Part shown: positions 25,775 through 34,196 of the stretch, piece by piece
Layout: every line of letters starts with the position of its first letter
Position numbering within the stretch: the first letter of the stretch is position 1
Origin: Candidatus Poribacteria bacterium
GTDB taxonomy: Bacteria > Poribacteria > WGA-4E > GCA-2687025
Reading direction: 5' to 3'
Length of the DNA stretch: 54,445 bases
Assembly: GCA_016866785.1 (NCBI GenBank)
Contig: VGLH01000009.1
Coordinates: 1-54,445, forward strand
The notes under the pieces: generated by a model
Told to the model about the DNA's origin: nothing
The model's input: the letters and a program-made list of their open reading frames with translations, nothing else
The model's database searches: none
Position numbers and translations under genes: made by a program

Positions 25775-26830
25775 TCACCGGTCAGGATGTTCATGTCCCA
25801 GCCGCGTATCGTTATACATCGACGGGTGCGAAATGGCAAAACAGCGGACATTATGGGAGTGTGCATCCTCAGCGGTTTCATTCAGTGTCGACGAGCCTGG
25901 CATGGCGCTCAGCTCCGGCGTCCGCTCGGAGCAGATCGGACCGCGTGCCGAGCATCTCGTGGCGAAGCGACACCCGCTGCCCCACGAGCCGGGAGTCGGG
26001 ACGACACCGTCGATGGGTACTAGACGATCCGCGTCACCAGTCAGCGTCGGTACCGACCGAAGCAGCCCCTGGGTGTACGGGTGTCCTGGCGACCCGAAGA
26101 GCGCATTCACCGGCGCATCTTCGACGATCTCGCCGGCGTACATGACCAGGACTCGTTCCGACATCTCGGCGACCACGCCCATGTCGTGGCTGATAAGCAG
26201 CATCGCCATGCCGCGCTCATCGCGCAGGCGTCGCAGCACATCCAGAATCTGCGCCTGAACCGTCACGTCCAACGCCGTCGTCGGTTCGTCCGCGATCAGC
26301 AGCGCCGGGCGTCTCACGATCGCCATGGCGATCATGACTCGTTGGCGCATACCCCCGCTGAGTTCGTGGGGATATGCCCTCAGTTGCCTGACCGGATCCG
26401 GTATCCCCACCGATTCGAGCGCGCTCAGGATATCGCCGCGCACTTCGGACGCCGACGCCTGACGGTGACTGGTCGCAGCCGCCGCGAGCTGGTCGCCGAC
26501 CTGGAACACCGGGTTCAGCGACGTCATCGGCTCCTGAAAGATCATCGCGATCTCGGAGCCCCGCACTCGCCGCATGTCGCGCTCAGCCAACGAGAGGAGC
26601 TCGACGCCCTGAAGCGATAACCGAGAGGCGACGATCCGCCCGACATGGCTTCGGATCAGCCGAAGCACCGCAAGCGCTGTGACGCTCTTTCCGCTGCCGG
26701 ACTCACCGACCAACGCCACCGTCTCGGCGGGGTGGATGTCGAACGACACGTCCGACACCGCAGGCGTCCATCCACCGCGCGAGCGAAAGGCGACCGAAAG
26801 CTCCCGAACCGACAGCAACGGATCCGCCAT
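25775..26830 (-). CDS. DppD/OppD-type ABC transporter ATPase, orphan
   Basis: 351 aa from the ATG at 26830, 2 bases after the stop of a membrane-protein gene. Walker A GESGSGKS near residue 38, Q-loop IFQEPMTSLNPVF, signature LSGGMRQR, Walker [14 protein letters not shown]-loop LISHD, and the OppD-type C-terminal cysteines (GCRFATRCSARGPIC and a later VRCFA). That group is typical of peptide importers and may hold an iron-sulfur cluster. No permease, solute-binding protein or second ATPase of this class is adjacent; the closest set is 20 kb away. The tight junction hints that it serves the membrane proteins encoded upstream, but that is inference. Confidence 0.9.
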   Translation of the reverse strand: MADPLLSVRELSVAFRSRGGWTPAVSDVSFDIHPAETVALVGESGSGKSVTALAVLRLIRSHVGRIVASRLSLQGVELLSLAERDMRRVRGSEIAMIFQEPMTSLNPVFQVGDQLAAAATSHRQASASEVRGDILSALESVGIPDPVRQLRAYPHELSGGMRQRVMIAMAIVRRPALLIADEPTTALDVTVQAQILDVLRRLRDERGMAMLLISHDMGVVAEMSERVLVMYAGEIVEDAPVNALFGSPGHPYTQGLLRSVPTLTGDADRLVPIDGVVPTPGSWGSGCRFATRCSARGPICSERTPELSAMPGSSTLNETAEDAHSHNVRCFAISHPSMYNDTRLGHEHPDR

Positions 26831-26832
26831 CG

Positions 26833-27540
26833 CTAGGTCGGGAGAAGATGAAGCCACTCGCGCAGCAGGAACTCGACACGCTGGATCAGCAGCATGACAC
26901 GGTTCATCACCGTGTTACCGAACGCCGACCCGAATCCGATCATGAGGAACCACATGCCGACGCGCGAGACCGCGCCGACGGCTCCTCGGTGTTCCATCGA
27001 GAAGAAGAAGTAGGTCAACGCGGCGATGGTGCCCACCAGCACGATGATCGCGTTGATCGCCACCGCGCTCCCGTTCAGCGCGTCGAACGGGATGATCGCG
27101 GCGTTCATCTGCTTGTAGACCTGCTCCTTAAACACAACCGGCACGCCCATTCCCATCGACGCACCGAGGGCGAACGACACCGGGATTCGCACCAACCAGC
27201 CATGTCCTCGCGCGAACTGGGCGAAGAAGAGCAGCCCCAGGATGATCGGCACGACGACGATCAGCTCGGACGGCTGTGCATGCGCCGTTTCCCCTGCCTG
27301 CGTGAGCTGCCGCAGATCGCGCTCGCTGAAGTACCCCACGCCTCGCTTGAGCGGCTCCCAGACGTAGGGGAGGAACGCGTTGAAGTACTGACGTGCGACG
27401 AGGTACCCGGCAGACACCCCCACGAAGAGATGTTCCGCGAACTTGTAGAACGGGTTGTCGTGGTACAGGAAGCTGTACAGGCAGAGCGTCAGGATCGCGG
27501 CGATCCAGATCCCCAGTGTTGCCGACATAGATTGTGTCAT
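26833..27540 (-). CDS. Uncharacterised multi-pass membrane protein, DUF6754 cassette (C)
   Basis: 235 aa from the ATG at 27540, which overlaps the previous stop (ATGA). Five or six membrane helices: ATLGIWIAAILTLCLYSFLY, LFVGVSAGYLVARQYF, ELIVVVPIILGLLFFAQF, a Gly/Met-rich segment near 125-140, AINAIIVLVGTIAALTYFFF and VGMWFLMIGFGSAFGNTVM. The loop NPFYKFAEHLFVGVSAGY near residue 28 is notable for charged residues beside helices. No named family recognised. Translationally coupled to the two other membrane genes of the cassette, so probably a subunit of one complex. Confidence 0.85.
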   Translation of the reverse strand: MTQSMSATLGIWIAAILTLCLYSFLYHDNPFYKFAEHLFVGVSAGYLVARQYFNAFLPYVWEPLKRGVGYFSERDLRQLTQAGETAHAQPSELIVVVPIILGLLFFAQFARGHGWLVRIPVSFALGASMGMGVPVVFKEQVYKQMNAAIIPFDALNGSAVAINAIIVLVGTIAALTYFFFSMEHRGAVGAVSRVGMWFLMIGFGSAFGNTVMNRVMLLIQRVEFLLREWLHLLPT

Positions 27541-28406
27541 GCGGGGTCTCCTTCCGCCGCAGCACGCTGCTCCCGGAAGTAGAGGACGTTGCCGAAGATG
27601 ACGATGGCGATGATCAGCAGGTGCACGAACGCCAGCGTCGCAACTCGCCGCGTCGCGGTGGCGGGCGCGTTGATGAGGTTCTCGTACTCGGCGGCGCCGA
27701 CGCCTCCGCCGATGAGACCCGCGAGCTGTCCTGAGTTCAGATACGGGAACTGCTGCGAAACCATGACCCCGGTGACGCCTACGGCGACCTTGACGCCGTA
27801 ACGTCCTTGACCATCGACGACCCACCAATCCGGGCTGTCGCCTGCGGCGAAATCGACGACCAGTGCGATCTGGTCGAAGTTCTGGATGCCTTGCATCACC
27901 GGCAATGCGTCAAGGCGTTCGCCGCGGACGTCTGTCTCGATGAACTGCGGGATGTTCTGTCCAAGCCGACGGATCAGCGTGTCCGTGCCGAGACGGTACC
28001 CGAAGTTGACGTAGTCGGTTCCTTCGACGAGGCGGCTGCCTCCCGATTCGCTTCGGAACTCGTCGCTGTCGACGACGCGGGCGAGCGCGCGAGACCCCAG
28101 CGGCGCAGCGTCTGGGAACAACGACACGGTCAGAACTCGCAGTCCCTTGCGGAACGCATGGCGCATGACAGCTTCGACCTGCGGCTGCACCTCAGCCATC
28201 GACGAGGGCCCATAGCTGAACGACAGGAGAACGGCGTCCCCCGGCTTCAATCCCTCCATCGTGTTGAAGGCGGCTCTCGTCGCGTTCGAGACCGGAACCG
28301 GGAAGGGGATCGTGACGAGGACCGGGACGATCACAGTCACTGCTACGACGAGGAAGATGAACCGCCGGTCGGTGCGGATGAAGCTCCATATCGCGTTCAT
28401 GCTCAT
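27537..28406 (-). CDS. Uncharacterised membrane protein with large soluble domain, DUF6754 cassette (B)
   Basis: 289 aa. One helix at the N-terminus (about 16-36), one at the C-terminus (about 259-278), and between them about 220 residues of mixed alpha/beta soluble domain. That domain starts with MEGLKPGDAVLLSFSYGPSS, includes GTDYVNFGYRLGTDTLIRRL, and ends with GVMVSQQFPYLNSGQLAGLI. The pattern suggests a Rossmann-like extracytoplasmic or cytoplasmic domain held at both ends. Both borders overlap neighbouring genes by 4 bases (ATGA). No family assigned. Part of the DUF6754 cassette. Confidence 0.85.
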   Translation of the reverse strand: MSMNAIWSFIRTDRRFIFLVVAVTVIVPVLVTIPFPVPVSNATRAAFNTMEGLKPGDAVLLSFSYGPSSMAEVQPQVEAVMRHAFRKGLRVLTVSLFPDAAPLGSRALARVVDSDEFRSESGGSRLVEGTDYVNFGYRLGTDTLIRRLGQNIPQFIETDVRGERLDALPVMQGIQNFDQIALVVDFAAGDSPDWWVVDGQGRYGVKVAVGVTGVMVSQQFPYLNSGQLAGLIGGGVGAAEYENLINAPATATRRVATLAFVHLLIIAIVIFGNVLYFREQRAAAEGDPA

Positions 28407-29344
28407 CCTCCTCCGCCGAGGTAGGTGCGCTCAATGCCGAAGATGATGCGGAATGCCTGTGCCACCGACCCCAGACCGACCCCCAACATGATGGCGCGGC
28501 GCATCGCCAGATTGGGAACCTCCAGAATCCAGTCCTTTGCGGCGGTCGGGGCTTCTGGGATCATCGGGAGCACCTTGCCCCAGACGTAGATGAACGGCGT
28601 GGTCAGCCCGAGGATGATGATGCAGGCGGAGAGCAGAAGCAGCGTCGCTTCCAGGTTCCTCGCGCGGAAGGCCCGGAACGCGGCGGACGCGATGAAGAAC
28701 GCCAGGATGGAGAACATCGTGGAGTCCAACGGGACGTAGAAGTACTCGTAGATCCAGTTGAAGACGTCCGCGCCCGGGTGGATGACCGCGAACGCGGTGC
28801 CGTTCTCCGGAGGGACGCCTTGGCGCCATGCTGCGATCGCCGCTGTCACAACGCCGTCGGTGTTGCCGTCGTCAGCGTCCGACACGGTCGTTGTGACCAA
28901 CGCGTCGGTGTGGCCTCCGCCCTCGTAGAGGACGCGGACGCGGTCGCCTTTCTCGAGCGTCACGCCCTTCACGCCGGCGTCGCGGATCGTGATCGTGCCG
29001 GCCTTCGCCGTGTAGGTCCCTTCCTCGTACGGCAGCGCTTGCGTCGTCTCCAGGCCGCGCAGCGGATGGGCGAACCCTTCGACGAAGCCGACGCCCGCCG
29101 TCACGACCAAGCCGAGGAGAACGACGACGCTGTAGGGCCAGTTCGCCGTCTGCCGTCGCACACGTCGCGTGTGCACCATAATGAGGCTGCCAATGCCGAG
29201 CACCAGCGCGAACACGCCGATCGTCAGCATCCAGTCATTGACCCGCCTGAAGAGCTCCATGGACAGCGGGTGCGGCACGAACCACTGCACCAGCATCAAC
29301 AAGCCCATGACAAGGCAGATCGCCAAGGGTAACGTTGTTCGCAT
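28403..29344 (-). CDS. Uncharacterised multi-pass membrane protein, DUF6754 cassette (A)
   Basis: 313 aa. Three membrane helices (about 5-23, 38-58, 72-92), then about 110 residues of beta-rich extracytoplasmic or cytoplasmic loop (EEGTYTAKAGTITIRDAG, LEKGDRVRVLYEGGG). Three more helices follow (about 205-223, 228-252, 285-303). The mid loop resembles a small barrel but no family was recognised. An AGAGGA ribosome site lies about 10 bases before the ATG. Followed by a 4-base overlap with the next cassette gene; DUF6754 ends 36 bases upstream. Probable complex subunit. Confidence 0.85.
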   Translation of the reverse strand: MRTTLPLAICLVMGLLMLVQWFVPHPLSMELFRRVNDWMLTIGVFALVLGIGSLIMVHTRRVRRQTANWPYSVVVLLGLVVTAGVGFVEGFAHPLRGLETTQALPYEEGTYTAKAGTITIRDAGVKGVTLEKGDRVRVLYEGGGHTDALVTTTVSDADDGNTDGVVTAAIAAWRQGVPPENGTAFAVIHPGADVFNWIYEYFYVPLDSTMFSILAFFIASAAFRAFRARNLEATLLLLSACIIILGLTTPFIYVWGKVLPMIPEAPTAAKDWILEVPNLAMRRAIMLGVGLGSVAQAFRIIFGIERTYLGGGG

Positions 29345-29380
29345 GTGTTACTTATCCTCTCGGCGCGGCGGAACCCAGCT

Positions 29381-30751
29381 CTAGCGTGCCAGATCCGTGT
29401 CGAAGAACCATGCGATCGCGTCGATGTGGGCGAACTGCAAGACGACACCGACGATGAGCGCGATCATCAGCGCAGCCTTCCCGATGTCCTGGGCTCGGAT
29501 GGTGCTCAGCAACGGGATGTCGTGCGACAGGTACGCGCTCGCGGCGAAGAGCTCCTCGCCGATCAACGTGTAGTCGCACGCCGCGAGGAAGAACGGAACC
29601 TGCGAGTCTCGGTCGGTTCCGGCGATTTGGATCGCTCCGACGCTGTTGCCCGTCTCCGCCAGGATGAGCGATTCGGCGTAGAACACACCCTGTAGGAAAA
29701 TCGCGCTGGGCTTCTCGCGCACCATGATCCCGTCGACGGCGGCTGCGTAGGCGAACTGGCTGTCCGTCACGAAGAACACGTCCTCGGATCGGTACGCGTC
29801 GGGTCTGCCGATGTCGGTGTAGGCTTGTTCCCCAACCGTGCGCATCACCTGCATGACGATGGCGTCGCGGCACGGCACGCGCACCGCCGTTCCCAACTCG
29901 CCCGCCTTCTTCGCGACGTGACCGTAGATGTTCATCGCGGACATCGTCGCGATGCTGCCGACTCCTCCGATGCCGGGGACGTAGAGGATAGGTCTGCCCA
30001 TCTCCGTCGCCCTGCCGATCGCCTCATCGACGGCTTCCAGTCCAGGGATGCGGCGAATCTTCGGTGTCTTGCCCGCCTTGGCGAGCTGGATCAGTGTGAG
30101 GAGAAGGCCGGCGAACAGGATGGTCGCCAGCAGCACCGGCGTCCGACCCGTGTGGTACCAGTTTCCAGTCGCCTTCGCGGGCGCGCTCTCAGAGGAATCG
30201 ACCTGAATGTCTGGCGGCGGCTCCGGCTGCGGAGCATCTGCGGCGGCTGGCGGGGTCGCTCCGGGTTCCGCTGGCGCTGCGGCTGGCGGACCGATCGGCG
30301 CAACGGCTTCGCCGTCGGCAACCTCCGGCGATGGCTCGGCAACGGGTTCCGGCGGCGGGGCTGGGTAGAGGGCTCGAACGACATAGACGTAGGGAACGGA
30401 AGGCTCGCGGAGCGACGTGCCCTTGACCGAGGCTCCGGCGGCTCCCTTGTCGGCGAAGCTGCGCTCCTTCGGGGCGAGCGGCTTCGCACCGGATGCTGGC
30501 TTGAGCTCGCCGCCATCGGCGGGGCGGCGGAGGACGACGAATCCCTTGAGGTCTTCGGCACCGGTCGTCGGGAACTGCCATGTCACCTGGACGCCGCGGC
30601 TGCCGTCGTCGTTCGGAATGTCGCTTGCTTGGACATCCGTTGCGGCGACCTGGGCGTACGCGGCTGGCAGCACGAGGAGACATGCGGTGATCGCAGCGAC
30701 AACCGCACCGAGTGTTCTATGGACGCTCGGACGTCCTGCCCTTTCCCGCAC
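29381..30751 (-). CDS. DUF6754 membrane protein with FN3-like N-terminal domain
   Basis: 456 aa. Start is the GTG at 30751: AGGAGG lies 7 bases upstream and a signal/anchor helix follows (about 13-33). An FN3-like domain (about 36-130: RGVQVTWQFPTTGAEDLKGF) and a Pro/Ala/Glu-rich linker (130-195) lead to a membrane helix (205-224). The conserved DUF6754 domain follows: ILYVPGIGGVGSIATMSAMN, RVPCRDAIVMQVMRTVGEQA, GRPDAYRSEDVFFVTDSQFA, IFLQGVFYAESLILAETGN, AACDYTLIGEELFAASAYLS. A C-terminal helix (427-448) ends it. The strong conservation of the last domain suggests a catalytic or nucleotide-sensing job, but none is known. Own predicted promoter at 30804-30831. Confidence 0.88.
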   Translation of the reverse strand: MRERAGRPSVHRTLGAVVAAITACLLVLPAAYAQVAATDVQASDIPNDDGSRGVQVTWQFPTTGAEDLKGFVVLRRPADGGELKPASGAKPLAPKERSFADKGAAGASVKGTSLREPSVPYVYVVRALYPAPPPEPVAEPSPEVADGEAVAPIGPPAAAPAEPGATPPAAADAPQPEPPPDIQVDSSESAPAKATGNWYHTGRTPVLLATILFAGLLLTLIQLAKAGKTPKIRRIPGLEAVDEAIGRATEMGRPILYVPGIGGVGSIATMSAMNIYGHVAKKAGELGTAVRVPCRDAIVMQVMRTVGEQAYTDIGRPDAYRSEDVFFVTDSQFAYAAAVDGIMVREKPSAIFLQGVFYAESLILAETGNSVGAIQIAGTDRDSQVPFFLAACDYTLIGEELFAASAYLSHDIPLLSTIRAQDIGKAALMIALIVGVVLQFAHIDAIAWFFDTDLAR

Positions 30752-30803
30752 CGTGTACCTCCTAGTCAGCCATGCACGCGTCGGCGGGTGGTAGCGGCGT
30801 GCC

Positions 30804-30831
30804 ATCGTAACACAGGTGAGATGCGACGCAA
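30804..30831 (-). promoter_or_regulatory. Predicted promoter of DUF6754 gene and downstream membrane genes
   Basis: On the minus strand: -35 TTGCGT (30831-30826), 16-base spacer, -10 TACGAT (30809-30804). Predicted start near 30797, 46 bases before the GTG start. Lies in the 84-base gap after the barrel-sandwich gene. Confidence 0.45.
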
Positions 30832-30835
30832 AGCC

Positions 30836-31966
30836 CTAATCCCGCGACATCGTTTCGACGAGCTCGATGTTCGCCCGCGGGAGCTCGATGGTCTCGCCGT
30901 TGCTCAGGCGAACCGAGGCGACACGCACGCGGGCTTCGGTCTCCAATCGACGCGGCTCGACCGGCAGTCCGGCGACGACGCCCACCGATCCGAAGTGCGG
31001 CTCCCGGATGACGCGCACGTTGGCGCCGATCTCCAATACCCCCGATGCCGGCGTCTGGCGTTCCGCGTGGTGGGATTCGAGTGGAATGACGATCTCGGGG
31101 CGCTGCACGCCGGCTCGGATCTGGGTCGCCCCGTTCACCGACGCGAGGGCTCCAACGCGCGTACGGAGCAGCTCGAACGTCCGCTGCGCCATCGAGATGT
31201 CCCCGAAACCTTCCGTCACGGCGACGGTGATGCCGATCGGCTCCGTGCCGGTGATGGCGACGCCGAGGTCGTAGCCGAGAAGCGTTCGCAGATCGGCGTC
31301 GTCGATGCCGCCTCCGATGATCGCCTTGGCGCCGACTTCGCGGGCGCGGGCAATGGCTCCGTACTCCACACGCCCGCCGCCTACCAGGACTTTACCGCCG
31401 TGTTCCGGCTTGATCGCCGCCTGGCGGATCGGCTCGGACGGTTCGTCCGTGATGAAAACGAGCTCTCCGACCGTCTCGCCGCCGACGCCGAAGATGCCCT
31501 GCACGAACGTCGCGTGCGTCTCGACGACCACGCCCTCGCGAGGGATCACCTCGACGATTCTGCCTCGGATGTAGGCATGAACCTCCAGCGGCGTCGGGGG
31601 TTCCCGCAGAATCGCCTGACCCGTGACGGTCGAAACGCTCTCCAACGTGCCGCGCGCAGGGGCGCGAACCTGTCCGCGGAACAGCCCGAGCAAGCCCTTG
31701 GTCTCGGCGAGAACCGTGTTCTCGGCGACCTCCTCGCCGACGCGAACCCGCATCCGCGCTTCCAGCTCGTCCGGGGGCACGCCGAGGAGCCCCGCGATGT
31801 TGATCAACTGGGCGTTGCCGGGAAGCTCCGTGCGAGCAACGACCGTGTCCGATGAGACCTCGTCTCCCGCGGCGACCATCACATCGCCAGGGAGCGGAAG
31901 CTTGCGCTCCTTGCGTACCGTCACACCATCGCTGACCGCGAGTCCCGGCGTGTAGGCTTGGGGCAT
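30836..31966 (-). CDS. Barrel-sandwich-hybrid protein of unknown function, MutL partner
   Basis: 376 aa, soluble, start at the ATG at 31966 with AGGAG 8 bases upstream; only 5 bases after MutL. The N-terminal half (to about 150) reads like two barrel-sandwich (biotinyl/lipoyl-like) modules: RKERKLPLPGDVMVAAGDEV, RVRVGEEVAENTVLAETKGL, GQVRAPARGTLESVS. No lysine sits in a recognisable lipoyl or biotinyl motif. The second half (about 165-300) is alpha/beta, with GVGGETVGELVFITDEPSE, VLVGGGRVEYGAIARAREVG and KAIIGGGIDDADLRTLLGYDL, and ends in an SH3-like beta segment. RnfC-type N-terminal domains are a remote analogue. Function unknown. Confidence 0.82.
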   Translation of the reverse strand: MPQAYTPGLAVSDGVTVRKERKLPLPGDVMVAAGDEVSSDTVVARTELPGNAQLINIAGLLGVPPDELEARMRVRVGEEVAENTVLAETKGLLGLFRGQVRAPARGTLESVSTVTGQAILREPPTPLEVHAYIRGRIVEVIPREGVVVETHATFVQGIFGVGGETVGELVFITDEPSEPIRQAAIKPEHGGKVLVGGGRVEYGAIARAREVGAKAIIGGGIDDADLRTLLGYDLGVAITGTEPIGITVAVTEGFGDISMAQRTFELLRTRVGALASVNGATQIRAGVQRPEIVIPLESHHAERQTPASGVLEIGANVRVIREPHFGSVGVVAGLPVEPRRLETEARVRVASVRLSNGETIELPRANIELVETMSRD

Positions 31967-31971
31967 GCGAT

Positions 31972-33840
31972 CTACTCCTGGTCCGACAGCGACGGGTAGA
32001 GGTCCAACGCCTGATACCACTTCTGCAGGGCGGCGACTCGCGGCGCTTCGTCCTTGGGCAGATGGAGGGGTCTGCCGCGCGTGTCGACAATCAGTCCGAC
32101 GACGCCGCCGGTCACGGTCAGGGAAACGGGTCTGCCCCTGCCGGCTCCGAGGTCGAAGGTTCCCTCCGGCACGAACTCGAGTTGAGCTTCCTCACCGACG
32201 CCCAACTGCCAGACTCGCAGCTCGCCGCCCGGCACGACCCCATCGAGCATGTTCCCGCCTGGGAGCGTGCCCCGGACCCGCACGGAGCTCTTCTCCGGCG
32301 ATCCAGTCGGCGCGATGCTGGTTCCCAGCCGAATCAGGCAGTCGCGGTCGAATACGTGCATCGCCGCGGCTTCGTTCACCTGGGCGAGAACGCCCAACTG
32401 CGGCATCATGAAGATCGAATCGACGGCGAGTTCCGTGACCCATTCCGGCGCAAAGGCGTCGAGCATCATGAGAGCCGACTGCTGGCGTCTGGGAGCGTGC
32501 GACAGCACCCCGCCGCTGCCGACGATCAGATCGAGCGACGCCAAGTTGACCAGCGTGTCGTGGCTCGACGTCTGGTTGAACGCGTCGGAGATGGTCCGTT
32601 GCTGCTGCACGCCGCGCAGTCCGACCGCCAGCTTCTTGTGCTGGTCGAGCGCAAGCCGGAGGGCTTCACGGGCAATCGCCTGCTCAATGATCAGCTCTTT
32701 GAGCGTCTGCGGGATGGTCGTCGGGCGGATCATCTTGTTCTTGATCCGGTTCCGCAGGTCGCGCTCATCGACCGGGAACGGGATCCATCGCAGGATGTTG
32801 GGGAGCCCGGCTTCCGCGAGGACGTTCGACACGCTGTAGCTCATCCCGAGGTTGGCGCTGACGGTTCGATTGAACACGCCCTGGAACACCGAGAACACGT
32901 CCGTCGTCGCGCCGCCGATATCGACGCCCAGGATCTCGATGCCGCGTTGCGACGCGATGGTCTGCATCATGTAGCCGACCGCTCCGGGCGTGGGCATGAT
33001 CGGCGCGTCGGTCCACTCCATCAGCTTGGGATAGCCGGGAGCGTGCGACATGACATGGTGCAGGAACTGGTCCTGGATCTTCAGCCGCGCCGGCATGAGC
33101 TCTTCGCGCTCCAATGTCGGGCGCAGGTTGTCGACGACCTCCAGGGCGGTCTTGCCTTCGAGCTGTTTCTGGATCAGGTCGCGCGCGTCCTTGTTGCCTG
33201 CGTAGACGACCGGAAGCTCGTAGCTGATTCCCAGTCTCGGGCGCGGATTGGCGGCGGCGATCAGTTCGGCGAGCTCGACGACGTGGGTCGTCGTGCCGCC
33301 GTCCACGCCGCCGGAGAGGAGGATCATGTCGGGGCGGAGTCTGCGGATCTGTTCGATGCGTTCGTGGGGGAGCCGCTTGTCGTTGGACGCGATCACGTCC
33401 ATGACGATGGCTCCGGCTCCGAGGGCGGCGCGTTCCGCGCTCTCGGCGGTCATGTTGCGGACCACGCCGGCGACCATCATCTGGAGTCCGCCTCCGGCGC
33501 TGCTCGTGGAGATGTAGATATCGACGCCTTCGTCGTCGGTCTGCGGAGAGATGATCGCGCCATCCCGGATCAGACGACGCCCGGCGAGCTCCTCGACCTC
33601 CGTGACCGCGTTCAGGACGCCGGCGGTCACGTCCTCGACCGGGGCTTCGACGGTCGTGGGCGATTCGCCCCGGACTTTGAGGCGGTACTCGTCGCCGTCG
33701 AGTTCGATGAGGATGGCTTTGGTCGTCGTGCTGCCGCAGTCGGTCGCCAGGATGGAGCGGATCTTTTCGGGAACCGGTCGCTTCTGGCGGGCAGGGGCGT
33801 CGAGGCTAGGAGCGTCGGAAGAAGCGGATGAGTCGGGCAT
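31972..33840 (-). CDS. MutL/GlmL-type ASKHA ATPase (glutamate mutase L-like)
   Basis: 622 aa from the ATG at 33840, the last start before the conserved domain. ASKHA nucleotide-fold motifs: phosphate 1 LATDCGSTTTKAIL (residues 31-44), phosphate 2 GVDIGGATTDVFSV (305-318), adenosine IVGSGGVLSHA (439-449). Also AGGGLQMMVAGVVRNMTAES and ILLSGGVDGGTTTH, typical of GlmL. GlmL is associated with B12-dependent glutamate mutase or ornithine aminomutase as a chaperone or reactivating factor. No B12-dependent mutase subunit lies in the window, so here it probably does another job with the barrel-sandwich and membrane proteins. It overlaps the preceding small gene by 35 bases. Confidence 0.9.
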   Translation of the reverse strand: MPDSSASSDAPSLDAPARQKRPVPEKIRSILATDCGSTTTKAILIELDGDEYRLKVRGESPTTVEAPVEDVTAGVLNAVTEVEELAGRRLIRDGAIISPQTDDEGVDIYISTSSAGGGLQMMVAGVVRNMTAESAERAALGAGAIVMDVIASNDKRLPHERIEQIRRLRPDMILLSGGVDGGTTTHVVELAELIAAANPRPRLGISYELPVVYAGNKDARDLIQKQLEGKTALEVVDNLRPTLEREELMPARLKIQDQFLHHVMSHAPGYPKLMEWTDAPIMPTPGAVGYMMQTIASQRGIEILGVDIGGATTDVFSVFQGVFNRTVSANLGMSYSVSNVLAEAGLPNILRWIPFPVDERDLRNRIKNKMIRPTTIPQTLKELIIEQAIAREALRLALDQHKKLAVGLRGVQQQRTISDAFNQTSSHDTLVNLASLDLIVGSGGVLSHAPRRQQSALMMLDAFAPEWVTELAVDSIFMMPQLGVLAQVNEAAAMHVFDRDCLIRLGTSIAPTGSPEKSSVRVRGTLPGGNMLDGVVPGGELRVWQLGVGEEAQLEFVPEGTFDLGAGRGRPVSLTVTGGVVGLIVDTRGRPLHLPKDEAPRVAALQKWYQALDLYPSLSDQE

Positions 33841-34192
33841 GGAGTCGATCGCGTCTCTTTGGCTCGTTGCGGGCTTTCGCCGCGTGCGCGACAGCTTCGA
33901 GGCGTTCGATGCGTTGCAGGAGACCCTCGAGGTGCTCGTCACGCTCGAGCAACAGGGCCACCTTCCGGTAGGACTCTCGATCAAGAAACGCTGTCACAAT
34001 CGGGCTGAGCGCAATCATAACTTGGCTGCCGACGAAGTTCAAGGGCTTGCACATCTCCAGAGCGAAGAGGGCGGGAGCCGACATGCCTCGCCGGACGATG
34101 GCGTCAGCCATGCGATCCAGGAGCTGAGACGCCTCTTCGGGGGGAATCTCCTCGGCGGACACGGGAAGGGATGGGTGGGACGACGGAACCAT
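33806..34192 (-). CDS. Small conserved protein, unknown function, MutL-associated
   Basis: 128 aa. Predicted mostly helical: a helix near 17-35 (EEASQLLDRMADAIVRRGM), then 'APALFALEMCKPLNFVGSQV', a hydrophobic stretch (MIALSPIVTAFL) that may lie on the membrane, and a coiled helix (ALLLERDEHLEGLLQRIERLEAV) with a very basic C-terminus. The block around CKPLNFVGSQ has the look of a conserved family signature, but I cannot name it. It overlaps the MutL start by 35 bases and begins 4 bases after the PH-like gene ends. Probably part of the same complex. Confidence 0.75.
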   Translation of the reverse strand: MVPSSHPSLPVSAEEIPPEEASQLLDRMADAIVRRGMSAPALFALEMCKPLNFVGSQVMIALSPIVTAFLDRESYRKVALLLERDEHLEGLLQRIERLEAVAHAAKARNEPKRRDRLHARLIRFFRRS

Positions 34193-34196
34193 CGGC

